Shown one piece after another: positions 28,224-36,851 of a stretch of DNA of 64,000 nt; position 1 is the stretch's first letter, and every line of letters begins with the position of its first letter. A program made the translations under genes and the position numbers. The notes beneath the pieces were generated by a model. It did not search any database. It was not told the origin of the DNA and saw only the letters and a program-made list of their open reading frames with translations. The stretch is from Acidisoma silvae (lineage in GTDB: Bacteria > Pseudomonadota > Alphaproteobacteria > Acetobacterales > Acetobacteraceae). Location of the stretch: contig NZ_JAESVB010000003.1 in NCBI RefSeq assembly GCF_020618775.1, positions 186,001 to 250,000 of the forward strand, written 5' to 3'.

Positions 28224-28303
28224 TCGCGCTTGCCATCATCCCGATGGTTGACCGGCCTCTCGGGGCGGGCTTCCTAGACGCTTGATCCAAGGGAGAGCGT
28301 CGC

Positions 28304-29371
28304 GTGAAAGCCATACCGTGGTGGAGCTGGACCTGCCCGCTCATCGCCTGGGTTCTCCTGATCGCCAAGACCGTCCTTCCGGTCGAGGGACCGATCCTGG
28401 TGATCTTCGTCCTGGCATTGGGCGGTGCCGTCTTTGCCGGCGTGCATTTCGCCGAGGTCATCGCCCATAAGCTGGGCGAGCCCTTCGGCACGCTGGTCCT
28501 GGCCGTTGCCGTCACCATCATCGAGGTCGCGCTGATCGTCTCCGTCATGCTGGGCGGCGGCGCGGAGAAGGCGGCACTGGCCCGCGACACGGTCTTTTCG
28601 GCCGTCATGATCGTCTGCGCCGGCGTCGTCGGCCTTTGCCTTCTGGTCGGCGCCAGCTGGCATCGGGAGCAGGAATTCCGCGTCCAGGGCGCCAATGGCG
28701 CGCTGGCCGTGATCATCGCCCTGTCCGGCCTGACCATGATCCTGCCGAATTACACGCAGGCGCCGGGACCGAGTTTCACCTTCTCGCAGCTTGAATTCGT
28801 CGGCCTCGTTTCTCTCGTCATGTATGGCGTCTTCGTCTTCGTGCAGACGGTCCGCCATCGCGAGTATTTCCTGCCCGAAGTCGCCGATGAGGACAGTCAC
28901 GCGGCGCCGCCCTCCAACGCGATGACGCTTGCGGCGCTGGGTCTGCTGATCGTCTCCCTGGTCGCGGTCGTCGGTCTTGCCAAGGCGCTGTCGCCAGCGG
29001 TGGAAGCGGCAGTCGAGCATAGCGGGGCGCCGCAATCGCTGGTCGGCGTCATCATCGCCGCCGTCGTTCTGCTGCCGGAAAGCCTGGCGGCGGTGCGCGC
29101 CGCGCGGCTGAACCGGCTGCAGACCAGCCTCAACCTCGCTTTCGGCTCCGTCATCGCCAGCATCGGCCTGACGATCCCTGTCGTGGCGGCGGTCTCCGTC
29201 TATCTCCATCAGCCGCTGACGCTCGGGCTCGACCCGAAAGAGACGGTCATGCTGGCGCTGACTATGCTGCTCAGCACGCTGACCATCGCGACCGGGCGCA
29301 CCTCCATTCTTCAGGGCGCCATCCACCTGATGCTTTTCGCGGTCTTCTTGTTTTTTGCAGTGGTGCCTTGA
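28304..29371 (+). CDS. Ca2+/H+ antiporter, ChaA/CaCA family
   Basis: 355 residues, GTG start with GGGAGAG six bases upstream. About eleven membrane segments in two CaCA repeats, each with the ion-binding acidic helix: TLVLAVAVTIIEVALIVSVM in the first and AAVVLLPESLAAVRAARLNR in the second. A hydrophilic acidic loop with His (EVADEDSH) separates them. It extrudes Ca2+ or Na+/K+ in exchange for protons at the inner membrane. Its stop is 39 bases before hicA. Confidence 0.93.
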   Translation: MKAIPWWSWTCPLIAWVLLIAKTVLPVEGPILVIFVLALGGAVFAGVHFAEVIAHKLGEPFGTLVLAVAVTIIEVALIVSVMLGGGAEKAALARDTVFSAVMIVCAGVVGLCLLVGASWHREQEFRVQGANGALAVIIALSGLTMILPNYTQAPGPSFTFSQLEFVGLVSLVMYGVFVFVQTVRHREYFLPEVADEDSHAAPPSNAMTLAALGLLIVSLVAVVGLAKALSPAVEAAVEHSGAPQSLVGVIIAAVVLLPESLAAVRAARLNRLQTSLNLAFGSVIASIGLTIPVVAAVSVYLHQPLTLGLDPKETVMLALTMLLSTLTIATGRTSILQGAIHLMLFAVFLFFAVVP

Positions 29372-29381
29372 TACCAAAAAT

Positions 29382-29401
29382 TGATATCATACATCATATC
29401 A
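29382..29401. promoter_or_regulatory. inverted repeat upstream of hicAB, candidate operator
   Basis: TGATAT and ATATCA separated by eight bases; ATATCAT also appears twice in direct orientation. Ends ten bases before the hicA ATG, where the HicB C-terminal DNA-binding domain would be expected to act. Confidence 0.4.
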
Positions 29402-29410
29402 TGATCTAGA

Positions 29411-29668
29411 ATGCATCGCCGTCACACCAAAACGCTGGAGGCGATCTTCCGGCACCCGACATCGGGAACGATTCGTTGGGCCGATATCGAGGCTCTGTTT
29501 ATTGAGTTGGGCGGCCGGATTCAGGAGCGTGAAGGATCACGCATCGCGGTCATCCTTTTCGGCGAAGTGCAGGTCTTCCATCGCCCGCATCCTACGCCGG
29601 ACACGGACAAAGGCGCGGTCACGTCGGTCCGCCGCTGGTTGCAAAGCCATGGAGTGAAGCCGCCATGA
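29411..29668 (+). CDS. hicA: HicA-like mRNA interferase toxin
   Basis: 85 residues with the HicA double-stranded-RNA-binding-like layout: N-terminal helix (TLEAIFRHPTSGTIRWADIE), then GSRIAVILFGEVQVFHRPHP and a final helix VTSVRRWLQSHGVKP. The usual GSH catalytic triplet reads GSR here, which is seen in this DKGAVxSVRR subgroup; the His residues in FHRPHP may substitute. Overlaps hicB by four bases (ATGA), the standard HicAB arrangement. Confidence 0.85.
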   Translation: MHRRHTKTLEAIFRHPTSGTIRWADIEALFIELGGRIQEREGSRIAVILFGEVQVFHRPHPTPDTDKGAVTSVRRWLQSHGVKPP

Positions 29669-29997
29669 ACACCCTGACGATCGACGGCCTCAAAGCCGTC
29701 ATTTCGTTCGATGAAGAGGCCGGACAGTTTCGGGGTGAATTCCTGGGCCTCAATGGCGGCGCGGACTTTTATGCCGATAGCGTCGAGGGTCTGATGGAAG
29801 AAGGGCGGGCATCGCTTCGGGCGTTCCTGAGCGTTTGTGCCGAGAATGGCATCGAGCCCTACCGCTCGTTCAGCGGCAAATTCCTTGTCCGCATCCCCGA
29901 GACCCTGCATGCCGATGCCGTCCATACTGCTTCAGCGCGCGGCGTCAGCCTGAACGATCTGGTGCGGGACGCCATCACGCATGAAATCACCAGCTGA
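29665..29997 (+). CDS. hicB: HicB-like antitoxin
   Basis: 110 residues. The N-terminal two thirds is the partial RNase-H-like HicB fold (VISFDEEAGQFRGEFLGLN, ADFYADSVEGLMEEGRASL), and the C-terminal segment FLVRIPETLHADAVHTASAR plus GVSLNDLVRDAI is a ribbon-helix-helix DNA-binding domain. It should block HicA and repress the operon. Confidence 0.9.
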   Translation: MNTLTIDGLKAVISFDEEAGQFRGEFLGLNGGADFYADSVEGLMEEGRASLRAFLSVCAENGIEPYRSFSGKFLVRIPETLHADAVHTASARGVSLNDLVRDAITHEITS

Positions 29998-30003
29998 TCC
30001 CGG

Positions 30004-31167
30004 CTAGCGCACCAAAGCACCCAGCAGGGCGTCGAGCCGCAGGCGTCCTTCGGGTGTCGCCCGCAGCCGGTCGCCGTCGTGGATCAGATAGCCTTCTTCG
30101 ATCAGCGCCGGCAGCATCTCGGTATCGATGGCATCGTTGAGCGCCATGCCGGTGCGGGCCTGAAAACGCGCGGCGGAAATGCCCTCGCTCAGCCGCAAGC
30201 CCATCAGCAGCATCTCCTCGGCCTGCTCGACCTGGGTAACGATGACATCCGCGCCCGATCCATGGCCCGCCGCCTCCACCCGATCCGCCCATATCTCCGG
30301 CGCACGATGGCGGCGCGTCGCTGTGAGGCCATCGGCGAGGCTGAGCCGCCCATGCGCGCCGGGCCCGATGCCGATGTAATCGCCATAGCGCCAATAGGTC
30401 AGGTTATGGCGGCTTTCCGACCCCGGCTTGGCGTAGTTGGAGACTTCATAGGGCGCGAGGCCGAAGCGCGCGGCCTCGTCCACCGTCGCCTCATATAAGC
30501 CGGCAGCCGTCTCGGCATCCGGCAGCACGATTTCGCCCCGCCGATGCAGGCCTTCATAGGCGGTGCCGGGCTCGATGGTCAGCTGATAGAGCGACAGGTG
30601 ATCGGCGGCCAGGTCCAGCGCCTGGGCCAGTTCCGCGCGCCAGGCGGCCTCCGTCTGGCCGGGACGGGCATAGATCAGATCGAAGGAAATGCGCGGAAAG
30701 ATCTTTCGCCCGATTTCCAGCGCAGCGATGGCCTGCGGCACCGAATGCTGCCGCCCGAGACGCTTGAGGTCGGCCTCGTTCAGACTCTGGATGCCGACGG
30801 AGATGCGATTGACCCCGGCAGCGCGATAGCCCGCGAAGCGCCCAGCCTCGATGCTGGTTGGATTGGCTTCCAGCGTGATTTCCAGATCGGGTTCGGGCGC
30901 GAACAAACGACCGGCCGCGTCGATCATGGCCGCCACCGTCTCCGGCTCCATCAGGCTCGGCGTGCCGCCGCCAAAAAAGATGGAGCGCAGCGGGCGCCGC
31001 CCAAGACGCGCTGCCTCCCATTCCAGTTCGCGGATCAGTGCGGCGCGAAAGCGCGCCTGCGGCAAAACCTCACGGACATGGCTATTGAAATCGCAATAGG
31101 GGCATTTGGCGAGGCAGAAGGGCCAATGGATATAAAGGGCCAAAGGTTCGGCGCTGAGCACGGTCAT
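30004..31167 (-). CDS. hemW: radical SAM heme chaperone HemW
   Basis: 387 residues. N-terminal radical SAM barrel with the cluster ligands in CLAKCPYC (C18, C22, C25), FFGGGTPSLM and the SVGIQSLNE segment, then the HemW-specific RHNLTYWRYGDYIGIGPGAHG. Although related to oxygen-independent coproporphyrinogen oxidase, the shortened N-terminus and HNxxYW motif indicate HemW, which binds heme and delivers it to respiratory enzymes. It usually follows rdgB; here an opposite-strand permease gene is wedged between them. Confidence 0.93.
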   Translation of the reverse strand: MTVLSAEPLALYIHWPFCLAKCPYCDFNSHVREVLPQARFRAALIRELEWEAARLGRRPLRSIFFGGGTPSLMEPETVAAMIDAAGRLFAPEPDLEITLEANPTSIEAGRFAGYRAAGVNRISVGIQSLNEADLKRLGRQHSVPQAIAALEIGRKIFPRISFDLIYARPGQTEAAWRAELAQALDLAADHLSLYQLTIEPGTAYEGLHRRGEIVLPDAETAAGLYEATVDEAARFGLAPYEVSNYAKPGSESRHNLTYWRYGDYIGIGPGAHGRLSLADGLTATRRHRAPEIWADRVEAAGHGSGADVIVTQVEQAEEMLLMGLRLSEGISAARFQARTGMALNDAIDTEMLPALIEEGYLIHDGDRLRATPEGRLRLDALLGALVR

Positions 31168-31260
31168 GGCAAATTTCTAGGCTTGCGCCGAACATCAAAC
31201 AATCGACATCAGCGCGACACACCCTATCTGACCAGATCAGCTTTCAACCCAAGGGCCAAG

Positions 31261-32319
31261 ATGTTCGGGACGACAAACAAACTCTCCGCCGCCGGCTGGT
31301 CCATTCGCGATACCATTTTGTGGGTTTTTGGCACCACCGTCGCCTGCGTGATGATCTGGCTGCTGCATCAGGAGCTTCTGTTGGTATTCCTGGCGACGCT
31401 GTTCGCCGTGTCGCTGCGCGGGGCCAGCGAATGGATCCGCCGGCACACAGGGCTGCCGACACGCTGGGCCATGGCCGTCATCATGATATTGGTCGTGGTG
31501 GCCTTTATCGGCTTCTGGTGGTGGGTCGGGCCGCAGCTGGTGCAGCAGGCGATCGACCTCGGCAAAACGCTGACCCAGGAAGGCGGCAATCTCGCCAGCC
31601 GCTACGGCCACACCAATTGGGGCCGCAGTATCCTGGAAAAACTGAGCAGCGCCGGCAGCCAGGCCGCCGAAGCGATGGCCGGCTCCATGCTGACCGCCGC
31701 GACATCGACGGTAGGCGCGATCGCGGCCTTCTTCGTGCTGATCGTGACCATGCTCTATTTCGCCTCAAGCCCCGATCTCTATGTGAAGGGTCTGGTGACT
31801 TTGGTGCCGCAATCCCGCCGGGCGCGCGTGCATGAGGTTCTGGGCAAGGTCGCGGCCGTGCTGCGCTGGTGGTTTCTGGGTCAGCTCATCGACATGGCGG
31901 TGGTCGGTCTTCTGACCACGATCGGGCTGCTCATCATCGGCATGCCGATGGCCCTCGCGCTTGGCGTCATCGCCGGCATCCTGACCTTCGTACCCTATTT
32001 CGGCGCCATCCTGGCCGCCATCCCGGCGCTGGCCATCGCGCTGGGCCAGGGCATGCATATGACCTTGCTGGCTGCCGTGGTCTTCGGCATCTGCCATTTT
32101 GTGGAAGGCTACATCATGTCGCCGATGGTGCAGGACCGCATGGTGAAGCTGCCGCCGGCCCTGCTGATTCTGTCGATGACCTTCCTGGGCTCCCTGCTCG
32201 GGCCGATGGGCATTATCCTGGCAACGCCCCTGGCAGCGGTGGGACTGGTGCTGGTCTCGGAATTCTATGTCGTCGATGTGCTGAAGGACGAGAGCGGCCG
32301 GGACGTCACCGGCCACTGA
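31261..32319 (+). CDS. AI-2E family (PerM-like) membrane permease
   Basis: 352 residues from ATG 31261; a long open frame upstream is antisense to hemW and was discarded. Eight hydrophobic segments: two pairs near the N-terminus, a soluble helical loop (about 90-150), then a block with GQLIDMAVVGLLTTIGL and GVIAGILTFVPYFGAILAAI, the signature of the AI-2E/PerM family. Members export quorum-sensing or other small molecules or act as ion antiporters; substrate unknown. Inserted between rdgB and hemW on the opposite strand. Confidence 0.9.
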   Translation: MFGTTNKLSAAGWSIRDTILWVFGTTVACVMIWLLHQELLLVFLATLFAVSLRGASEWIRRHTGLPTRWAMAVIMILVVVAFIGFWWWVGPQLVQQAIDLGKTLTQEGGNLASRYGHTNWGRSILEKLSSAGSQAAEAMAGSMLTAATSTVGAIAAFFVLIVTMLYFASSPDLYVKGLVTLVPQSRRARVHEVLGKVAAVLRWWFLGQLIDMAVVGLLTTIGLLIIGMPMALALGVIAGILTFVPYFGAILAAIPALAIALGQGMHMTLLAAVVFGICHFVEGYIMSPMVQDRMVKLPPALLILSMTFLGSLLGPMGIILATPLAAVGLVLVSEFYVVDVLKDESGRDVTGH

Positions 32320-32325
32320 CCTTCG

Positions 32326-32946
32326 TCAGCCCTCCTTGGAGGGCGGCACGCCCAGGCAGCCGCGCACCAGGGCCGCAAAGGCCCGGGCGCGGTGGCTGGT
32401 CGCGGTTTTCCGCGCACTGTCCATCTCGCCATAGGTTTCCGTCTCGCCATGCGGGACGAACATCGGGTCATAGCCGAAGCCCCGATTGCCGCGCGGCGGC
32501 CAGACGCGCTCGCCTTCGATCCGGCCCTCGAAAAGTTCGTAATGGCCGTCCGGCCAGGCCAGGCAAAGAACGGAAATGAAATAGGCGCTGCGATCGCCAC
32601 CGTCTCCGGCCTCATCCTGCACACGCTGCATGGCGGCGCGGAAATCCTTCGACGGGCCCGCCCAGCGAGCGGAATAGATGCCGGGCGCGCCATGCAGCGC
32701 GCCGACGCAGAAGCCGCTGTCGTCGGAGAGCGACGGCAGGCTGCTGGCCTCGGCCGCCGCCTGCGCCTTCAGCCGTGCATTGCCGGCGAAGGTCGTCTCG
32801 GTCTCATCGGGCTCAGGCAGGCCAAGGTCACCCGCCAGCACGACATGAATGTCCCAGGGCTCCAGCAGCTTGCGGATTTCGACGAGCTTGCCCTGGTTAT
32901 GGCTGGCCAGGACGAGGCGCGATCCGGGATCGAGCGGGCGGGCCAT
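32326..32946 (-). CDS. rdgB: non-canonical purine NTP pyrophosphatase RdgB
   Basis: 206 residues. HAM1/RdgB signatures: [13 protein letters not shown] (phosphate-binding SHNxxK), [34 protein letters not shown] with metal-binding Asp residues, [10 protein letters not shown], and SHRARA near the C-terminus. It hydrolyses dITP, XTP and ITP to keep them out of DNA and RNA. Its start overlaps the final base of rph (32946). Confidence 0.96.
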   Translation of the reverse strand: MARPLDPGSRLVLASHNQGKLVEIRKLLEPWDIHVVLAGDLGLPEPDETETTFAGNARLKAQAAAEASSLPSLSDDSGFCVGALHGAPGIYSARWAGPSKDFRAAMQRVQDEAGDGGDRSAYFISVLCLAWPDGHYELFEGRIEGERVWPPRGNRGFGYDPMFVPHGETETYGEMDSARKTATSHRARAFAALVRGCLGVPPSKEG

Positions 32947-33677
32947 CAGCCAGCACTCCCGGCGGCTTCGATGGCGATATTCTGCGCGACGAACAGCTCA
33001 CGCGTGCCGGCTTTGGCCAGGGTCATCAAGGTCAGGCAATCCGTTTCGGTGAAAGGTGTCTGCTCAGCCGTCGCCTGGATTTCGACGATGCGGCCGTCCG
33101 CCGTCAGCACGAAATTGCTGTCGGCCTCGGCCGCCGAATCCTCGGCATAGTCCAGATCCAGCATCGCCTCCCCCGCCACCAGCCCGCAGGACACAGCAGC
33201 GACCTGTCCGATCAGAGGCACGGCAGCCAGGACGCGCTTGGCGACCAGATGGCGGAAGGCAAGGGACAGCGCGACATAGGCGCCGGTAATGGCGGCGCAG
33301 CGCGTACCGCCATCGGCATTGAGAACGTCGCAATCCAGCGTGATGGTCATCTCGCCCATGGCCTTGCGGTCCACGACCGCGCGCAAGGACCGGCCGATGA
33401 GGCGCTGAATCTCCTGCGTGCGGCCGGATTGCTTGCCCCGCGCCGCTTCGCGCTCGCCGCGCTTATGGGTGGCACGCGGCAGCATGCCGTATTCGGCCGT
33501 CACCCAGCCCAGTCCCTGGTTGCGCATGAAGGGCGGCACGCGGCCTTCCACGCTGGCCGTGCAAAGGACTTCCGTATGCCCCATCCGGATCAGGGCTGAG
33601 CCTTCGGCATGGCGTGCGACGCCCGTGGAAAAGGAGACAGGGCGCAAGCTATCGGCAGCGCGGCCAGACGGTCGCAT
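32946..33677 (-). CDS. rph: ribonuclease PH
   Basis: 243 residues from ATG 33677, which has GAGGA eight bases upstream; a TTG 15 bases earlier is less likely. Starts [16 protein letters not shown] and contains [20 protein letters not shown], the phosphate-binding region with [10 protein letters not shown], and [20 protein letters not shown]. It trims the 3' ends of tRNA precursors by phosphorolysis, as a hexameric ring. Co-transcribed with rdgB. Confidence 0.97.
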   Translation of the reverse strand: MRPSGRAADSLRPVSFSTGVARHAEGSALIRMGHTEVLCTASVEGRVPPFMRNQGLGWVTAEYGMLPRATHKRGEREAARGKQSGRTQEIQRLIGRSLRAVVDRKAMGEMTITLDCDVLNADGGTRCAAITGAYVALSLAFRHLVAKRVLAAVPLIGQVAAVSCGLVAGEAMLDLDYAEDSAAEADSNFVLTADGRIVEIQATAEQTPFTETDCLTLMTLAKAGTRELFVAQNIAIEAAGSAG

Positions 33678-33861
33678 AAGGTTTTTCCTCAAGATCAGTC
33701 AGTCGGGCGCGCAGAAGTAACGGCAAGCGGTGACCCGCACCAGCCCCGCGGGCAGGCAAGAACGCACAGAATGCGCCGGATCGGCAAACTCTGCCCTCGC
33801 CAGCCCGATCTTGCACGCTATGATGTGCAGATAAGAAAAATTGTAATTATCGGATATCGTT

Positions 33862-34587
33862 TTGGCTGACGTTCAGACCTCAAGCCGCCCGCGCGTTCAT
33901 CGTGACGTGGTGGAAACATTGGCGCACCGCATTCTGTCGGGCGGCATCAAGCCAGGGGAGAGCCTGCCGAATACGCAGAATCTCAGCGCCGCGCTTGGCG
34001 TCAGCCGTTCGGCCCTGCGAGAGGCCATCAAGGTTCTCAGCGCCAAAGGCATGCTGGATGTGCGGCCGCGCACCGGCACGCGCGTGCTGCCGCGCTCGTC
34101 TTGGAATCTCATGGACCCGGAACTGCTGAGCTGGTCCGGTCCCATCCTGGACGAAGACCTCGTGCGCGGCTTGCTGGAATGCCGGAAGCTGATCGAGCCG
34201 GGTGCGGCCGCTCTAGCGGCCCAGCGCGCAACGCCTGCGCAATTGGCCGAAATTGAGACGGCGCTTGCGCAAATGGACGCGGACACCCTGGAAGAGCGGG
34301 TGCAGGCCGATCTGAATTTTCATGTCGCCATCCTGCGCGCCAGCGCCAATCTGTTCCTGGCGCAATGGGGACAGACCGTCTCCTCCGTTCTGCTGGCGGC
34401 CTTCCGTCTTTCGACGGGCGCCACCCATTCGTACGACGCGACATTCTCCGCGCATCAGGATGTGGTGGATGCCATACGCCGCCGGGATCCGACGGCGGCA
34501 GACCGCAGCATGCGTGCGGTCCTCTCCGCCATGGCCCACGATCTTCACCTGGAGAACAGCGACACTGCCAGCACTCCCGAAAAGTGA
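33862..34587 (+). CDS. FadR-subfamily GntR regulator
   Basis: 241 residues with a TTG start at 33862 that lacks a clear ribosome site; a start slightly elsewhere is possible. Winged helix at about 12-75 (VVETLAHRILSGGIKPGESL, then LGVSRSALREAIKVLSAKGM, LDVRPRTGTRVLPR), followed by the all-helical FCD ligand domain with metal-site residues (ADLNFHVAILRAS, FSAHQDVVDAI). FadR-type regulators usually sense sugar acids or other carboxylates. No catabolic operon is attached on this side. Confidence 0.88.
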   Translation: MADVQTSSRPRVHRDVVETLAHRILSGGIKPGESLPNTQNLSAALGVSRSALREAIKVLSAKGMLDVRPRTGTRVLPRSSWNLMDPELLSWSGPILDEDLVRGLLECRKLIEPGAAALAAQRATPAQLAEIETALAQMDADTLEERVQADLNFHVAILRASANLFLAQWGQTVSSVLLAAFRLSTGATHSYDATFSAHQDVVDAIRRRDPTAADRSMRAVLSAMAHDLHLENSDTASTPEK

Positions 34588-34779
34588 CGATGTCATCACG
34601 GAAAATCACCAGGGCGTGAGCGTCTCTAAACGTTTTGTTTATACCCCTATCCGCAATCAGATCTTCTTTCGCGCCGGCTAGGTTCCATATCGAATACTAA
34701 CAGGACGGAATTGCTCTGACGGAGCACCCTCCCGCGCCGGCGCCATCGGACGCTGGCCCTCATCGAGATGGAGCGGATC

Positions 34780-35025
34780 ATGAACAAAGGTATTATTGCG
34801 GCTGTTACCGCGGCCGTTATCGGAATTGGCGGCGCGGGCCTGGCGACCAGTCAGGCACATCACAGCACCGGCAGCGAGGTTATGGCCCGCAACAGCGTGG
34901 TGATGCCGAGCCAGCGGCCCACCTATCTGGCGCGCAATGGCGAAGTCATGCCCAGCCAGCGCCCCTCCTACCTCGCCCGCAATAGCGCGGTGATGCCCAG
35001 TCAGCGTCCTTCCTATCTGGCTTAA
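34780..35025 (+). CDS. small secreted protein with three VMPSQRPSYLARN repeats
   Basis: 81 residues from ATG 34780 (an ATG at 34768 would add four residues). An N-terminal signal-like stretch (about 1-26, MNKGIIAAVTAAVIGIGGAG followed by LATSQA) precedes three 15-residue units, VMPSQRPTYLARNGE (41-55), VMPSQRPSYLARNSA (56-70) and VMPSQRPSYLA (71-81). The 45-base DNA units differ mainly at third positions, which indicates selection on the peptide. No known family recognised. A strong terminator follows 19 bases after the stop, so it is a monocistronic unit. Confidence 0.7.
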   Translation: MNKGIIAAVTAAVIGIGGAGLATSQAHHSTGSEVMARNSVVMPSQRPTYLARNGEVMPSQRPSYLARNSAVMPSQRPSYLA

Positions 35026-35043
35026 AGCGTCACGGCCTGATGC

Positions 35044-35080
35044 AAAAAAGGCCGGCCCCGTTTTGGGGACCGGCCTTTTT
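35044..35080. terminator. strong bidirectional intrinsic terminator
   Basis: AAAAAGGCCGG and CCGGCCTTTTT flank an inner CCCC/GGGG stem with loop GTTTT. It serves the repeat-peptide gene on the plus strand and cysH on the minus strand. Confidence 0.85.
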
Positions 35081-35104
35081 ACTGCAATCCTATTCTGACT
35101 GAAT

Positions 35105-35851
35105 TCAGGCGAAGGCCAGTGCCGGCATATGGATGCCGCATTCGGTCTTCGCCATGCCGCGCCAACGGCCGGCGCGCCGGTCTTCGCCTGGCGCCACCGG
35201 CGCCGTGCAGGTGGTGCAGCCGACCGACAGAAAGCCGTAGGCTTCCAAAGGATGATGCGGCAGCTCCCGCAGGTCGAATTCAGCCGCGATCTGATCGACC
35301 GTCCAATGCGCCAGGGGATTCACTTTAATCCGCCCGTCGGACGCCGGCTCGAAGATACCGACCGCTGCGCGCGTAAGAGACTGAAACCGCTTGCGGCCCG
35401 TAATCCAGGCATCGAACCCATCCAGCGCCGATTGCAGCGGCTTGGTTTTGCGGAGTTCGCAGCAACGATCGGCATCCTCCCGCCAAAGCTTGCCCTCGGC
35501 ATCCTCACGGGCAATCGCGACCGAGGCGGGCGTGACGACGCGGATATCGGTCAGGCCGAGTTGGTCCACCAGCCGATCGCGATAGTCCAGCGTTTCGGGG
35601 AAGAGCTTGCCGGTATCGAGGAAGACAACAGGAACCGAGCGATCGATCTGGGCCGCCATCTGCAGCAGTAGCGCGGATTCGGTGCCGAAGGAGGAGACGA
35701 GCGCGATACGCCCGTCAAACGCCTGGCTGAGCGCGACATCAAGAATCGCCGAGGCATCCATCGGGTCGATGATGCATCGATCCAGATCGGCACAAAGCTG
35801 GCGGGCGTTCTGTTCAGCAGGTGAGCGGAGCGAAGCCGAGGCGAAGACCAT
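35105..35851 (-). CDS. cysH: assimilatory APS/PAPS reductase
   Basis: 248 residues from ATG 35851 (an upstream TTG is less likely). Adenine-nucleotide alpha-hydrolase fold with SSFGTESALLLQ (pyrophosphate loop) and FLDTGKLFPETLDYRD. It has both cysteine pairs of the 4Fe-4S type, RCCELRKTKPL and GCTTCTAPV, so it is likely the APS-reducing form found in most alphaproteobacteria, and the catalytic Cys in TECGIHMP. It reduces activated sulfate to sulfite for cysteine synthesis. Other cys genes are not adjacent. Confidence 0.94.
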   Translation of the reverse strand: MVFASASLRSPAEQNARQLCADLDRCIIDPMDASAILDVALSQAFDGRIALVSSFGTESALLLQMAAQIDRSVPVVFLDTGKLFPETLDYRDRLVDQLGLTDIRVVTPASVAIAREDAEGKLWREDADRCCELRKTKPLQSALDGFDAWITGRKRFQSLTRAAVGIFEPASDGRIKVNPLAHWTVDQIAAEFDLRELPHHPLEAYGFLSVGCTTCTAPVAPGEDRRAGRWRGMAKTECGIHMPALAFA

Positions 35852-36037
35852 CTCTATCCGAGCCCTATTCTGAGGCTGATGACCCCTAAAAGATGAAATT
35901 ACTCCTAATTGCAATAAGCCGATTTAAGAAAAGACAGATCTTCTCCCGTCGATCAGTCCGGTAGAAAAACCCTCATTTTTCGGGAACTTTCAAAGAATGC
36001 ATAGCCACAGACCAGCCATGCATTTCCCCAAAAAGCG

Positions 36038-36082
36038 AAAAGCTCAGGCACCGTCCTAGGGGGACAATGCCTGAGCCTTTTC
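36038..36082. terminator. intrinsic terminator after hpf
   Basis: GCTCAGGCA (36042-36050) pairs with TGCCTGAGC (36068-36076). On the minus strand the stem is followed by TTTTCGCTTTTT, and on the plus strand by CTTTTC. It lies 43 bases beyond the hpf stop and probably ends the lpt-rpoN-hpf transcript. Confidence 0.7.
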
Positions 36083-36124
36083 GAGAACCTGTTCGGGCGA
36101 TTGAGCCGTCGCCGTCGCGCAAGC

Positions 36125-36736
36125 CTATTCGCTGGCGGTATCGATCCAGCCGATATGGCCGTCATCGCGACGGTAGACGACATTCAACTGGCCGCTGACC
36201 GCATTGCGGAACATCACCACCGGCTGATCCGCCAGGTCCATTCGCATCACGGCTTCACCCACCGTCAGCCGCGCGATCACGGACGGGTTTTCCGCAATGA
36301 CCGTCGCGAAATGCCCATTGGTCAAACCGTTGGAACTAGGCCCCTCCGCCAAAGGGACGGAATCCTCGTCCCGTTGCTGAAGAATATAATGCTGGGCAGG
36401 CTCCAGAATCTCCGGCGTCTCACGCTGCTGCGCAATATCGCGCGCATGCTCGTTCACGCGCCGTCGGTAGCGGCGCAGACGCTTGGCGATATGTTCCGCC
36501 GCATCGTCGAAGGCGCTGTTCGCATCCGCCGCCTCGCCCTCGCCGCGCAGAGTCAATCCGCGCCCGGCGTGAACGTTGATGTCGCAAGTGAAAAAGCTGC
36601 GAGCGCGGCTGAAAGTGACATTCGCCTCAAGCGCATCGCCGAAATACTTTCGAGCGATCGTTTCAAGCATGTCGGAGACGCGAAAGCGAAGCGCGTCGGA
36701 CAGATCAAGTTGCTTACCGGAGACCGTAATTTGCAT
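36125..36736 (-). CDS. hpf: ribosome hibernation promoting factor, long form
   Basis: 203 residues. The N-terminal S30AE/YfiA domain (about 1-105, starting MQITVSGKQLDLSDALRFRV) is joined by a linker to the C-terminal dimerisation domain (about 145-203: VIARLTVGEAVMRMDLADQP, VYRRDDGHIGWID). The long form pairs 70S ribosomes into 100S dimers in stationary phase. It follows rpoN, the usual neighbour. ptsN, which normally comes next, is missing. Confidence 0.95.
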   Translation of the reverse strand: MQITVSGKQLDLSDALRFRVSDMLETIARKYFGDALEANVTFSRARSFFTCDINVHAGRGLTLRGEGEAADANSAFDDAAEHIAKRLRRYRRRVNEHARDIAQQRETPEILEPAQHYILQQRDEDSVPLAEGPSSNGLTNGHFATVIAENPSVIARLTVGEAVMRMDLADQPVVMFRNAVSGQLNVVYRRDDGHIGWIDTASE

Positions 36737-36851
36737 TTTACCTCCAGATACTCCCCCTGCGGGAACGTTATCCGCAGATGCGCGGATCAGGGGACGTCTT
36801 TAGAAGACTGGGCCTGATTTTCAGTCTGTCAATCGGTTAACGGGCTATCCG

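Noticed and set aside
28274-29377. 367-codon minus-strand frame opposite the Ca2+/H+ antiporter
   Set aside because: Asp/Gln/His-rich antisense translation of a membrane protein gene; no domains and no ribosome site.
30544-31260. 239-codon extension upstream of the AI-2E permease
   Set aside because: It lies antisense to hemW; the family starts at the ATG at 31261.
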